The notes beneath the pieces were generated by a model. It did not search any database, was not told where the DNA came from, and saw only the letters and a program-made list of their open reading frames with translations. 64,000 nucleotides of DNA from Stictocephala bisonia (Eukaryota > Arthropoda > Insecta > Hemiptera > Membracidae). The first letter of the stretch is position 1; every line of letters starts with the position of its first letter. The position numbers and the translations under genes were made by a program. The stretch is taken from positions 1 through 64,000 of the forward strand of contig JAQJVL010000673.1 of assembly GCA_035578905.1 (NCBI GenBank). The letters run 5' to 3'. Of this stretch, positions 47,601-52,538 are shown piece by piece.

Positions 47601-50600
47601 TAGTAACTTTTGGATTTTTTTAAATATACAACACCACTTATAAATAATTATAAATTAAAAACAAATGGTAGCTTACAAAAAACTATATGCCATATATTTA
47701 TACATATAATAACAATGAGTGTAGATTAGACAATGAAGTTAAATTTTAATTAATGAATTCAAGAATATGCTGATAGGAAGTGCCAGTGAGTGCTTCAAGG
47801 CACTGGAACTACAAACGACCACTACACCGGGGAGTGGCTCCTGCTCCTTGGTCTGAGCAACCAACAGAGCCCAACTTTGCCCTGTCCAGCATCAGAGACA
47901 GCTCCAACAGTGACGCCCTCACTCAGCTTAATGCCAACCATTGATAGTAAGATCCTTTGGGAGTACTACATGACCATGTTTTATAATGGCAGCTGTGGTT
48001 CATCACTATTCATCAGTAGCCAAGGCATCCATGCTGTGTCTCTCATCGCATGGACACCTTAGGAGTCCTTTGGAGAGTACTCATGGATGACAGGCTGAAT
48101 TATCAAGCACCTGGAGATACGGTATGGACATTAGCACACGGATAAGCTGTACCAGTCCCAACTGAGGAGCAGGGTCCAGACGCTCAGTAAGACACTTCAG
48201 GAGTTCAGCGGATATTGCCTGACAAGTGAGGAATGCATACTCTATAGCCATGAGTGATGTCAACGAGAGTCTGGCTGTTGATAAGTTTTAAGATGGACAA
48301 CGTGATCCGGAAACAAAGTAGACTGTGGATATCAGCCTGTCCAATGCCACTCAACTATGCGCTAACGCAGGCTTTGGAGTTTGAGGCAGTGAAACAATCT
48401 GTGGGTCACCTAGTTCAGGTCTATGCCGCCAATTTCAAGGAGTAGGAGTCCTTCTCAATGGAAGACACCACTCGGAAGGCGCTGGAGAACAAAGCACTCA
48501 TTGATGAGTAAGAAAACTCATTTTCTTCCTACTGGTATTAGGCAGCTAATTATGCACATGTTGGCTGTCTTGGAATAATTTATTAATTTTTTTCTACCAG
48601 CTGCCAGTTACAAAAATGACATGCAACATCGGATATTTTTTTCACTGTGTATTCAGGTGTTGCTGACAACCGCCATATCGTTGCTGACAACTGCCAAACA
48701 CAGTAACTTGTATTCTATTTCCCGTGCACTGTAACTAAAACTTAAAACTTCCTTCTGTATTTATGCAGTTTCTTGCCACCAAACAAAATTGTAAAATTTT
48801 GTTTAAAATGGGTCTAGAATTTGCTGTATTTTCACGAGATATGCTTTTTATTCCACGGAAACCACATATTTTACCAAAAAATTCTAATTTATCAATGTCA
48901 CAACTTTTAGTACTTCTGGTATATTTCTGTTAACTTAAATGGTATTTTAATCATCTTTTTTTTAATTTTATGTATTTTTTGCACTAAATACGAATTTGAA
49001 AATTATTTTGGTCTATTACAATTATTTCTCCAGATATAATTGAAAAACAACTTTCGCTGCGAATCGCGATTATTGGCCATTACACTATCATTATACAACA
49101 ACTATTAATTTAAAAAACCGAATACACCTATATTTCCGCCAGAGGGATGGCCGGTAGGCTGTAACAGAGGCCAAAGACCCGAATTAAACCCCGTATTTTA
49201 CCGAAAAAATTGAAAAAAAATGATGTCACAAATTTTTAACATATTTCTGTTAGGCCTAATTTGAATGGTATTTTAATCTAATTTTTGTTATTTTTTTGCA
49301 CTGAATACGAATTTGAAAACTATTTTGGTCTTTGACAATTATTTCTCAATAATAATGGAAAAACTACATTCGCAGCAAATTGCGATTAACAGCTATTAAA
49401 CGATCATTATATACAACAACTATCAATCACGAAAACCGAATTCACCTATATTTCTGCCAGACAGACCGTCACGGAGGCCAAACACTCGGATTTAACACAA
49501 ATTATGAAATTTTGTTGAGTAAATAGACAAGTAGGAAGAGTCAGGTTATGTTTGGTTATGTCAGTAAAAAATGCATTTTTAAGCTGAAAAAATGATTTTT
49601 CGGTAATTATGCACTTCCTTGCCACCTCTGAAAATACGATTCCATGTTAATAAAGTGGTGAAAAATGAGTTTGTATCTCTTGAGGAGTTTGATTTCATCC
49701 GTGGAAAACTCGTTTTTTACCGAAAAATCGAAAAACTAGATTTTTATCTAATAATGAAAAAAAAAACTTTTTAAAAATCTATTTTTCGACAATTTTTTTG
49801 CATTTAATGTGTTTTTTTATGCTGAACACAAATATATAACTTGTTTTGTAGTAAAATTATTTTTCAGCTCCAAAAATGCATTTTTTGCTGACATAACCAA
49901 ACATAACCTAACTTATCCTAATTGTCTATTTTCTCAACAAAAATTCGTAATTTGTGTTAAATTCGGGCGTTTGGCCTCCGTGACGGCCTGCCGGCCATCA
50001 CTCCAGTGGAAATATAGGTGAATTCGGTTTTTGTGACTAATAGTTGTATATAATGATCGCGTAATGGCCGCTAATCGCGATCCGCCGCGACAGTAGTTTT
50101 TCCGTTATTTCTCGAGAAATATTTGTAATAGACCAAAATAGTTTTAAAATTTGTATTTAGCGCAAAAAAACACATCAAAATAAAAAATGACGATTAAAAT
50201 ACCATTTAAATTAACGGAAATGACAAAAATACTAAAAGTTGTGACAATGGTGTTTTCGAATTTTTTCGGTAAAATTCGTTATTTCCGCGGAATAAAAAGC
50301 ACATCTCGTGAAAATACAGCCAATTCTAGACCCATTTCAAGCAAAATGTTCCAAATTTGTTTGGTGGCAAGAAAGTGCATAATTACCGATTTTTCTGAGA
50401 GACCAATTATATATTCGTGTTCAGCATAAAAAACACGTGAAATGAAAAAGAATTTCTCGAAAAGTAAAAATTTTTAAAAAGTTGGTTTTTCACTAGGGGC
50501 CTACTAGATAATAAACCAGTTTTCCGATTTTTCAGAAAAAATTATTTTCCGCAGTTGTAATTAATGTCCTCAAATGATAGCCTATAAAATTATATTTCAC

Positions 50601-50944
50601 CATTTTTTCAACAAGAAATCATATTTCCAGAGGTGGTACGAGAGTGCTTAAAAACCCTTCCTTCTACTGTAGAGCTATAATGTAAACATAATCTTAACAT
50701 TTACTGAAATGAGCTCAGCTAAAACATAAGAAAAGACGTTGCCTTTGTGTACACAGATGAAAAGGGACGTTTTGACGTACCTTTAATAGCCTATGTACGA
50801 TAAGACGTACAGTAAAAGTTGCATGTAAACCCCCCTCAATGAGCCTAAAAACCATTAATTCTTACCTGATGAATTGTTTTCTGCTTCAAAATTTCTAAGA
50901 TTTGCAACTGCTTCAAGAATGTTATTGAATGGAAAATTAGACAT
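14434..50944 (-). CDS. CRBN: cereblon (CRL4 substrate receptor), nine coding exons
   Basis: Coding exons 50944-50866, 42997-42861, 39883-39681, 34783-34640, 31941-31825, 29219-29104, 28343-28177, 19882-19686 and 14611-14434 join with consistent phase to 1338 nt, 445 residues (human CRBN 442). All introns are GT-AG. Residues 1-72 are an acidic, poorly conserved N-terminus. About 73-320 is the Lon-N-like, DDB1-binding domain ([31 protein letters not shown]). About 321-430 is the CULT domain, with zinc ligands C328/C331 and C395/C398 and the tri-Trp cage W384, W390, W404. Cereblon recruits substrates, including those with C-terminal cyclic imides, to CUL4-DDB1 ligase in cytosol and nucleus. The gene spans 36.5 kb because introns are packed with transposons. 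Compared with human, the residue matching His353 is Gly357 and the one matching Val388 is Ile392. Confidence 0.95.
14733..14963. mobile_element. small TTAA-flanked MITE in CRBN intron 8
   Basis: TTAA at 14729-14732 and 14964-14967 flank ends reading TTAACACATTCGCTGCTAAT and, from the other side, TTAACACGTTAGTGATC. About 231 bp, non-coding. TTAA targets and this end sequence fit a piggyBac-type MITE; the same opening (TTAACACATTCACTGC) recurs at 32090. Confidence 0.6.
15478..15837 (-). pseudogene. hAT-like transposase internal fragment
   Basis: Open frame of 119 codons. From about residue 35 on, [20 protein letters not shown] and [17 protein letters not shown] resemble a segment found in insect hAT-like/uncharacterised transposases. 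The first third (before about 15735) probably belongs to the nested repeat rather than to the transposase. No catalytic motif is included. Confidence 0.5.
15735..17292 (-). repeat. long AT-rich repeat, copy 1 (nested in hAT-like element)
   Basis: The right two thirds (about 16600-17290) match copies at 48740-50640 and 56920-57710, orientation as at 49640-50640. Shared landmarks are GGTGGCAAGAAAGTGCATAA at one end, GGTCTATTACAAATATTTCT-type segments, and a perfect 9-bp hairpin GTGACGGCC-TGCC-GGCCGTCAC at 16883-16904. No coding frame. The left boundary is uncertain. Confidence 0.7.
17299..17496 (-). pseudogene. hAT-like transposase N-terminus, zinc-finger domain
   Basis: 65 codons starting [15 protein letters not shown], with [21 protein letters not shown]. 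This is a C-x2-C...H arrangement like the BED-type or related finger that begins many hAT-like transposases. It stops just where the nested AT-rich repeat begins, so the protein is truncated. Confidence 0.65.
18333..19685. other. CRBN intron 8, unannotated part
   Basis: AT-rich, without a coding frame, RNA gene or clear repeat boundary that I can support. Confidence 0.5.
19686..19882 (-). CDS. CRBN: CRBN coding exon 8 (CULT domain, first part)
   Basis: Acceptor TTTTTGTAG precedes 19882. It encodes [10 protein letters not shown] (first zinc CxxC, C328/C331), then [19 protein letters not shown] and STEFSWFPG with cage residue W384. The donor GTGAGT follows 19686; the Gly codon is split GG|A. 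Where human CRBN has His353 (NPHGY) this protein has Gly357; human His378 is Phe382. Confidence 0.96.
20985..21981 (-). pseudogene. LINE RT thumb and 3' end (downstream half of split LINE)
   Basis: Reading the minus strand from 21981: [20 protein letters not shown] follows the YADD region of Jockey/CR1-type RTs. Decayed connector sequence follows, then a 3' end with AATAAA near 21000. The upstream half, with YADD, is at 25336-26345. The piggyBac element at 21986-24841 separates them. Confidence 0.7.
21986..24841 (-). mobile_element. piggyBac-family transposon, inactivated
   Basis: Flanked by TTAA at 21982-21985 and 24842-24845. The interrupted LINE joins across this site, supporting these as the insertion ends. 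The right terminus contains GTGCCATAAATGGCAC, and a similar GTGCCATATATGGCAC lies near the left end at 22111-22126. The termini themselves are not obvious matches, so the left end may be altered. The transposase is on the minus strand (24219-22244). Confidence 0.75.
22244..24219 (-). pseudogene. piggyBac transposase (PGBD-like), with intron-like gap and three lesions
   Basis: N-terminal acidic piece at 24219-24070. A likely intron (donor GTAAAA near 24069, acceptor TTCACAG near 23883) leads to 23880-23507, 23490-23176 and 23170-22244. Catalytic Asp positions are visible in [20 protein letters not shown] and GGVDLIDG, and all are intact. The C-terminus is the Cys/His-rich zinc-binding domain ([20 protein letters not shown]). 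Lesions: a frameshift near 23505, a TAA near 23174 and a frameshift near 23095. The ancestral enzyme cut and pasted DNA at TTAA. Confidence 0.85.
24846..25335. repeat. GC-rich minisatellite and flanking insert inside the LINE
   Basis: At 24886-25015 about 3.5 units of 36-37 bp (core GTGTGGGCGGGTGGG with TACCACATTGCGTGTA) are in tandem. This is the family of 31215-31358. The remaining 25016-25335 carries a TTAACCCTC piggyBac-like end at about 25040 but no matching partner that I can place. This block interrupts the LINE RT just after YADD. Confidence 0.6.
25336..26345 (-). pseudogene. LINE reverse transcriptase, upstream half
   Basis: Minus-strand RT signals: the catalytic YADD codons at 25365-25354 (context [10 protein letters not shown]), preceded by an RT-like GSLFLIMAVN segment and a GAPIRGS-type box. 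Further upstream (25500-26300) is decayed RT N-terminal and linker sequence with many stops. It continues after the intervening insertions at 21981. Confidence 0.7.
26346..26847. repeat. GTAAC-rich, low-complexity segment
   Basis: The pentamer GTAAC/GTTAC and TAACG recur far more than expected across this half kilobase, with local palindromes such as AACCTGTTATAGATTTAACAGGTT at the start. The pattern resumes after the pogo-type element at 27858-27880. No coding frame is credible. It may be an internal part of the hAT-type element or another repeat. Confidence 0.4.
26848..27855. mobile_element. pogo/Tigger-type element, non-autonomous
   Basis: Inverted ends CAGTAGTCCCTCTATAATCCGGC (26848) and, on the other strand, CAGTAGTCCCTCATTAATCC (27855) are flanked by a TA duplication. 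TIR sequence and target fit the pogo branch of Tc1/mariner. 1008 bp; the interior is AT-rich with a short frame at 26807-27142 but no DDE or CENP-B-type motif. Confidence 0.8.
28177..28343 (-). CDS. CRBN: CRBN coding exon 7 (end of Lon region)
   Basis: Acceptor GATTTACAG precedes 28343. It encodes [20 protein letters not shown], then [19 protein letters not shown] and a Met at the donor. The IQRLRxELxxM segment is the family linker into the CULT domain. The donor GTATTG is weaker than the others. 167 nt, phase 0 end. Confidence 0.93.
28344..29103. other. CRBN intron 6 with one SINE
   Basis: Apart from the SINE at 28719-28880 the intron is AT-rich without recognisable features. Confidence 0.6.
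28719..28880 (+). repeat. tRNA-derived SINE
   Basis: Contains an RNA polymerase III A box TGGCTCAGTGG (28729-28739) and B box GGTTCAAATCC (28773-28783), 33 bases apart. A tRNA-unrelated body with GACCCATGTGAACTAGCGAG follows, ending in an A-run near 28870. The acceptor stem of a real tRNA is absent. A second copy, minus strand and split by a MITE, is at 51338-52538. Confidence 0.85.
29104..29219 (-). CDS. CRBN: CRBN coding exon 6 (helical bundle)
   Basis: Acceptor TTTTGACAG precedes 29219. It encodes [20 protein letters not shown] followed by a basic/acidic helix ([18 protein letters not shown]). The donor GTGAGT follows 29104. This aligns with the [20 protein letters not shown] part of human CRBN, in the DDB1-contacting helical region. 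116 nt, phase 1 end. Confidence 0.92.
29220..30800. other. CRBN intron 5, unannotated part
   Basis: AT-rich intronic sequence with no gene, RNA or repeat boundary that I can support. Confidence 0.5.
30801..31370. mobile_element. foldback element: hairpin flanked by inverted 36-bp minisatellites
   Basis: The central inverted repeat has arms about 30960-31005 and 31145-31185 (GTAATGAAAGGAAA...CCTGATAAACTT and its complement). An inner pair around 31020-31050 and 31098-31135 shares GAAAGAGACA and CATCACA. Outside it, two minisatellite units at 30813-30873 are in opposite orientation to four units at 31215-31358. Inverted termini made of tandem repeats are the hallmark of foldback-type elements. 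Confidence 0.7.
31215..31358 (+). repeat. 36-bp minisatellite, four units
   Basis: Four tandem copies of a 36-bp unit beginning CCCACCCGCCCACCCATACA and ending GCAGTGA, nearly identical. They are preceded by CTAACCTAAC repeats (31198-31214). Related units are at 5730-5785, 24886-25015 and 30813-30873. Confidence 0.95.
31371..31824. other. CRBN intron 5, 5'-proximal remainder
   Basis: AT-rich with a short unremarkable minus-strand frame (31694-31488). Nothing recognised. Confidence 0.5.
31825..31941 (-). CDS. CRBN: CRBN coding exon 5 (Lon-N domain)
   Basis: Acceptor GCGTTTTCAG precedes 31941. It encodes [19 protein letters not shown] and ends SSPSKHL before donor GTAAAA. The AKVQILPE-like strand aligns with human CRBN after RQRFKVLEL. 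117 nt, phase 2 end. Confidence 0.92.
32090..33240. mobile_element. piggyBac-type fragment interrupted by a palindrome (tentative)
   Basis: TTAACACATTCACTGCTGG at 32090 matches the end of the MITE at 14729 and is followed by two copies of a CACCGGTGTGTC-type motif. Around 33068-33220 a plus-strand frame (MASFTRC...) with acidic/Ser stretches resembles a piggyBac transposase N-terminus but is broken. No right-hand TTAA end was found. Low confidence. Confidence 0.4.
32402..33013. repeat. 612-bp palindrome with roughly 180-bp arms (Penelope-like sequence)
   Basis: The left arm 32402-32588 is the reverse complement of 32836-33013 with a few differences. The interior has a further short inverted pair (32704-32718 and 32819-32833). 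On the minus strand the left arm contains CTGAGGATGCC...GGGCGAAACGTC. This resembles the conserved non-coding motif, often hammerhead-like, of Penelope-type retroelements. No protein domain is present. Confidence 0.65.
33241..33588. other. CRBN intron 4 remainder with T-run
   Basis: Contains a long T-rich tract at about 33494-33522. Nothing else recognised. Confidence 0.5.
33589..33870 (-). pseudogene. mariner-like transposase N-terminal fragment
   Basis: 93 codons. [20 protein letters not shown] is the helix-turn-helix of the SETMAR/mariner type, and LGCKKSL...ALEF matches the segment leading to the catalytic domain. The DD34D core is absent. Upstream minus-strand sequence (33871-34050) looks like further decayed N-terminus. 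It is more divergent than the copy at 11502-12260. Confidence 0.65.
33871..34639. other. CRBN intron 4, exon-4-proximal part
   Basis: Possibly decayed mariner sequence to about 34050; AT-rich and featureless after that. Confidence 0.4.
34640..34783 (-). CDS. CRBN: CRBN coding exon 4 (Lon-N domain)
   Basis: Acceptor ATGTTGTAG precedes 34783. It encodes [20 protein letters not shown], continues through a basic [11 protein letters not shown] segment and ends at donor GTAAAT. 144 nt. GTTAEIY and RQRFKVL are core Lon-N motifs of cereblon. The phase-2 end joins exon 5 to make a Ser codon (AG|C). Confidence 0.95.
34784..35449. other. CRBN intron 3, proximal to exon 4
   Basis: AT-rich; contains a short GTTAGGTTAGGT-like repeat near 35255. 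No gene or element boundary recognised. Confidence 0.5.
35450..35760 (+). pseudogene. LINE 3' end fragment
   Basis: A plus-strand reading gives [20 protein letters not shown] and an [12 protein letters not shown] segment to a TGA at about 35621. This is the C-terminal end typical of CR1/Jockey-like ORF2. About 130 bp of 3' UTR and AATAAA near 35738 follow. All upstream domains are missing. Confidence 0.65.
35761..37840. other. T-rich non-coding block, possible unidentified repeat
   Basis: Composition changes here: long T-rich runs, GC-richer patches at 35840-36060, 36690-36760 and 37390-37440, and a C/G-rich end at 37735-37830. TGTACCGGGTTG...ACCGGTACA at 35853-35880 is a local inverted repeat. 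It may be a solo LTR or other large repeat, but I found no matching termini or target duplication. Confidence 0.35.
37841..38515. other. CRBN intron 3, A-rich segment
   Basis: A-rich; 38310-38400 has repeated GATGCAGC/GATTCGATT words like a decayed MITE end. No gene. Confidence 0.4.
38520..38765. repeat. foldback hairpin element, 65-bp arms
   Basis: Arms 38611-38675 and 38701-38765 are inverted copies with a single mismatch around a 25-base loop. The sequence to their left (38524-38600: GGTTAAAGGGCACTAGGCCA...GGACATCAGCAAACTTACC) is the same outer module as at 10620-10690, but here the stem is unrelated. Confidence 0.85.
38766..39280. other. CRBN intron 3 between hairpin and tandem array
   Basis: AT-rich, no features supported. 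The last bases (39258-39275) are a T-run abutting the tandem array. Confidence 0.5.
39281..39720 (-). repeat. 74-bp tandem array copying CRBN exon 3 end and splice donor
   Basis: Six units with starts at 39281, 39355, 39429, 39503, 39577 and 39651, exactly 74 bp apart and about 95 percent alike. Each unit contains, on the minus strand, the last 40 bases of exon 3 followed by its donor and 34 bases of intron. The unit at 39651-39720 is the functional one. Four distal copies keep CAGTTG|GTAAGT or a close variant of its exonic side; the one at 39577 has GTAAAT. Any distal donor would add an in-frame TAA straight after the Trp codon. Confidence 0.97.
39681..39883 (-). CDS. CRBN: CRBN coding exon 3 (start of Lon-N domain)
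   Basis: Acceptor AATTGCAG precedes 39883. It encodes [18 protein letters not shown], then the PGQTLPL motif and [12 protein letters not shown], ending in a Trp codon split TG|G. 203 nt, phase 2 end. The true donor GTAAGT is at 39680-39675. The last 40 bases of the exon plus the donor are the first unit of a 74-bp tandem array running on into the intron. Confidence 0.95.
39884..40924. other. CRBN intron 2, proximal to exon 3
   Basis: AT-rich with a T-run at about 40787-40805. No gene or element recognised. Confidence 0.5.
41443..42463 (-). mobile_element. piggyBac-derived element with internal deletion
   Basis: TTAA at 41439-41442 and 42464-42467. Terminal repeats TTAACCCTCCGGTGGTT and, from the right, TTAACCCTCCAGTGGTT. 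The minus strand codes the transposase N-terminus (from ATG near 42153: [19 protein letters not shown], acidic) and, in another frame, the C-terminal zinc domain. The DDD catalytic core is missing entirely. Confidence 0.85.
41854..42153 (-). pseudogene. deleted piggyBac transposase: acidic N-terminus next to C-terminal zinc domain
   Basis: The N-terminal 35 or so codons run into a 13-A stretch (42058-42070). The C-terminal part is in another frame: a Trp-Thr-Cys-Val-Val-Cys start, then [19 protein letters not shown] and a basic, Ser-rich tail (stop at 41854-41856). The CxxC...CxxC...HxxC pattern is the zinc-binding, end-recognition domain of piggyBac transposases. Not expected to be catalytic. 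Confidence 0.7.
42861..42997 (-). CDS. CRBN: CRBN coding exon 2
   Basis: Acceptor TTGTACAG precedes 42997. It encodes an acidic run ([20 protein letters not shown]) and ends [11 protein letters not shown] at donor GTAAGT. The ending matches the NFDTSLPTSHTYLG region of vertebrate CRBN just before the Lon domain. 137 nt, phase 0 end. The acidic N-terminal tail is typical of the family. Confidence 0.88.
42998..43299. other. CRBN intron 1, next to exon 2
   Basis: AT-rich; nothing recognised. Confidence 0.5.
43300..43790 (+). pseudogene. LINE 3' end, copy A
   Basis: Frame 43392-43691 encodes [35 protein letters not shown] and [11 protein letters not shown]. This is the Cys/His-rich C-terminal module of many insect LINE ORF2 proteins, ending at a TGA. 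A short 3' UTR follows. A second, more decayed copy of the same family lies at 46990-47640. Confidence 0.75.
44097..44811. mobile_element. TTAA-flanked MITE, piggyBac type
   Basis: TTAA at 44093-44096 and 44812-44815. The ends read TTAACATGTTGACAGCCA and, from the right, TTAACACGTTGACTGCCA. Inside, the motif CCAGTGGCCCTCATGG occurs in both orientations (about 44148, 44330, 44660, 44722). A 16-C run is at 44251-44266. Non-coding. Confidence 0.75.
44930..46140 (+). pseudogene. LINE RT C-terminal half and 3' UTR
   Basis: Starts in [16 protein letters not shown] with catalytic FADD codons at 44980-44991, followed by [20 protein letters not shown] and a stop. Then [15 protein letters not shown] in the next frame, and from 45323 a 149-codon frame ([28 protein letters not shown]). 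The 3' UTR runs to about 46125 with AATAAA. 5'-truncated, with two frame breaks. Confidence 0.8.
46141..46360 (+). pseudogene. SAP-domain ORF fragment (gag-like, retroelement-associated)
   Basis: From about 46165 the frame reads [19 protein letters not shown], continues [19 protein letters not shown] and stops near 46355. This is a SAP motif (two helices, DLKxELxxRxLxxxGxKxxLxxRL), a DNA-binding module. It is followed by decayed coiled-coil-like repeats, so it is probably the N-terminus of an LTR-element gag-like protein rather than a host gene. Confidence 0.55.
46428..46843 (+). repeat. 208-bp tandem duplication
   Basis: Sequence from 46428 repeats from 46636 with a few substitutions and small indels (shared words GAAAGTAAACTACAAGAAAA and GTATTACAAGCAATTCTGAT). 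Within each unit a shorter rhythm encodes [13 protein letters not shown] heptads interrupted by stops. This suggests a decayed coiled-coil coding repeat downstream of the SAP fragment. Confidence 0.85.
46990..47640 (+). pseudogene. LINE 3' end, copy B
   Basis: Frame 47045-47242 contains [20 protein letters not shown], a conserved LINE region upstream of the C-terminal module. 47300-47570 is a degenerate match to 43340-43690 (shared CGCCCAATACTA, TGGACGAAATAA, GGCGTGGG/TGGTGTGGG words) with deletions. Frame breaks are frequent. Confidence 0.65.
47780..48515 (+). pseudogene. LTR-retroelement gag-like fragment
   Basis: Several broken plus-strand frames (47790-48062, about 48095-48240, 48254-48445). 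The middle part has [20 protein letters not shown] followed by a Phe-x-Asp-Gly-x-Arg-Asp pattern, as in gag capsid-like regions of gypsy-type elements. No protease, RT or LTR was found nearby. Multiple stops make it non-functional. Confidence 0.5.
48740..50640. repeat. 1.9-kb inverted repeat built from the long AT-rich repeat (copies 2-4)
   Basis: The repeat occurs in plus orientation at about 48740-49190, again as a partial copy at 49190-49640, and inverted at 49640-50640. Paired landmarks: CCACCAAACAAA (48778) against TTTGTTTGGTGG (50357), and TGGTATTTTAATCATC (48940) against GATTAAAATACCATT (50191). The central GTGACGGCC-type hairpin is preserved near 49978 with one change. No coding frame is credible. 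Confidence 0.85.
50641..50860. other. CRBN intron 1, next to exon 1
   Basis: AT-rich, nothing recognised beyond the exon 1 donor at 50865. Confidence 0.5.
50866..50944 (-). CDS. CRBN: CRBN coding exon 1
   Basis: Start ATG at 50944-50942 in context GAAATGT, followed by [20 protein letters not shown]. The donor GTAAGAAT follows 50866. 79 nt, ending in phase 1; the split Asp codon (G|AT) is completed by exon 2. Nothing in the N-terminus is diagnostic alone; the call rests on phase and position. Confidence 0.8.
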
Positions 50945-51337
50945 TTCACTGAACTGACGAGACTGTTTTGTTTGAACCTTGGAGACATTCAGACAGATTT
51001 AGAATGCCACAATACACCTGATCATAAACACACAAAACAAAATCTTAAAATACCCTGTGTCAAAAAGTTATAGTTCATATTCGGAAGCCTAAACTAAAAG
51101 GAGTTACAAATCTAAAAGGAATAAACGCAAACGAAAGCGAATAAACTTGTATGATCTCTCACTTTTGATTACTTTTAAATATGACTTTGATCTACAGAAA
51201 CAGTGTAATAATGTTACTTTATTACTATAATTTTAACTGAGAAGGTGGTGTAGAAAAGGACTTTTACCAAAACAATAACACAAACAAATTTAACACTATC
51301 TGTGTAATGCGTAGTGCATGCTAGCCCAGCTGAATTC
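50945..51337 (-). other. CRBN upstream region (5' UTR and probable promoter)
   Basis: Immediately upstream of the CRBN start codon on the minus strand. No TATA-like or initiator element can be assigned with confidence. No open frame competes with the start at 50944. The region ends at a SINE tail (51338). Confidence 0.4.
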
Positions 51338-52538
51338 ATTTTTTTCGTCCTTTTTCTACTTCACTCGCCAGTTCACATGGGCCTACTGGCATATACGTGA
51401 AGTTCAAGTACCGACCCTTGGCTCAGTGCTCACTGTGTATTAGAGATGGGCGTTAAATATCGTATTAGGATCAGTATTACTAATACTGAGAAGTAAACTA
51501 ATACCATGGTAACTGTTACCGAGATCACCCTAATATTTTGGTAACACGGCTAATGTAATCCAACTGGACGGCTCGGAACGTAAACCAGACTGATAACGGC
51601 AATAAAACTAATTGCTGAAATATTGGTTTGGTATTAGGATTTGGAAGCAAATACTGGAATGGCGAGTAATATCCGCTGGAGATATTAGTCAGCAAATGTT
51701 CTCAATTCTCATGATGAATTAAATGGGTAAGAAATATTTAATATTTTTAATATTTAATATAATATTTAATAAAATAGGAGCTATCATTTAATATTATTTA
51801 ATTGGTTTAAAATGTAATATCAAACCAATATTACATGATAATAATTTGTACCTTTTTTACTATTTTTAAATACTGTTTAGGTATGATATTACAATTATTG
51901 CATTTTTATTTTGTTGTTTTACCATTTAATTTTAAATTTGTTTTAAATATGTTTATTATGTATTAAAAATATTATGATTCATAACTTGTTTACTATTTTA
52001 AATATTGTTTAGGCCTATTATAACCATAAGCAACATTATAATAAAATTTTGTTCTTATATTGTGACACTGTGTTTATTATCCTTCGAGTATTCTTATAGG
52101 ATATTCTTAAATAAACTACAGAATATTATCACTAAAATAAAATATTGTTAAATACTACTCATCTTTATAATACGCTAGTTTACACGAATAATATATGTGT
52201 CTAACAGGCTATAAATAGGCTTAGGCTACCGATTGTTTAAGTTAATATGTAAGCTATCTGGTAACGAAAACTAACCTTCAATATTTACACTGCACTAATA
52301 TCGATCTCCAAATCTCCAATATCGCCTGCAAGCAACGGCATTGCACTCCAGTAACAGTTACCAAAATAACAGGGTGAGTATTACTAATACCGACTTGCTC
52401 GATAACGATATAACCTAATACCAGAATATGACGATATTTCCCATCTCTACTGTGTATCGAAGTTCGATTCGAACCTTGGAAATTGCCCTCCGCAGTCCAC
52501 AGTCCGAAGTCTAAGCTACTGAGTCACCATGCCGACAC
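51338..52538 (-). repeat. tRNA-derived SINE, minus strand, split by a hAT MITE
   Basis: The minus-strand SINE head at 52538-52450 carries an A-box-like TGGTGACTCAGTAGC and B box GGTTCGAATCG. The body resumes at 51440-51350 with GGCCCATGTGAACTGGCGAG and ends in an A-rich tail (T-rich on plus, 51338-51358). Same family as 28719-28880. Confidence 0.8.
51441..52449. mobile_element. hAT MITE
   Basis: Terminal inverted repeats TAGAGATGGG (51441) and CCCATCTCTA (to 52449), with an exact 8-bp duplication CTGTGTAT at 51433-51440 and 52450-52457. 1009 bp, AT-rich, with TAATACTGAG/GGTAAC-type words near both ends. No transposase. Inserted into the SINE above. Confidence 0.93.

Noticed and set aside
47780..48515. 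Endogenous retrovirus with full gag-pol
   Set aside because: Only a broken gag-like piece is visible; no protease, RT, integrase, envelope or LTR pair.
49809..50429. Small plus-strand ORFs in the AT-rich inverted repeat
   Set aside because: Not preserved in the other copies of the repeat, composition AT-driven.
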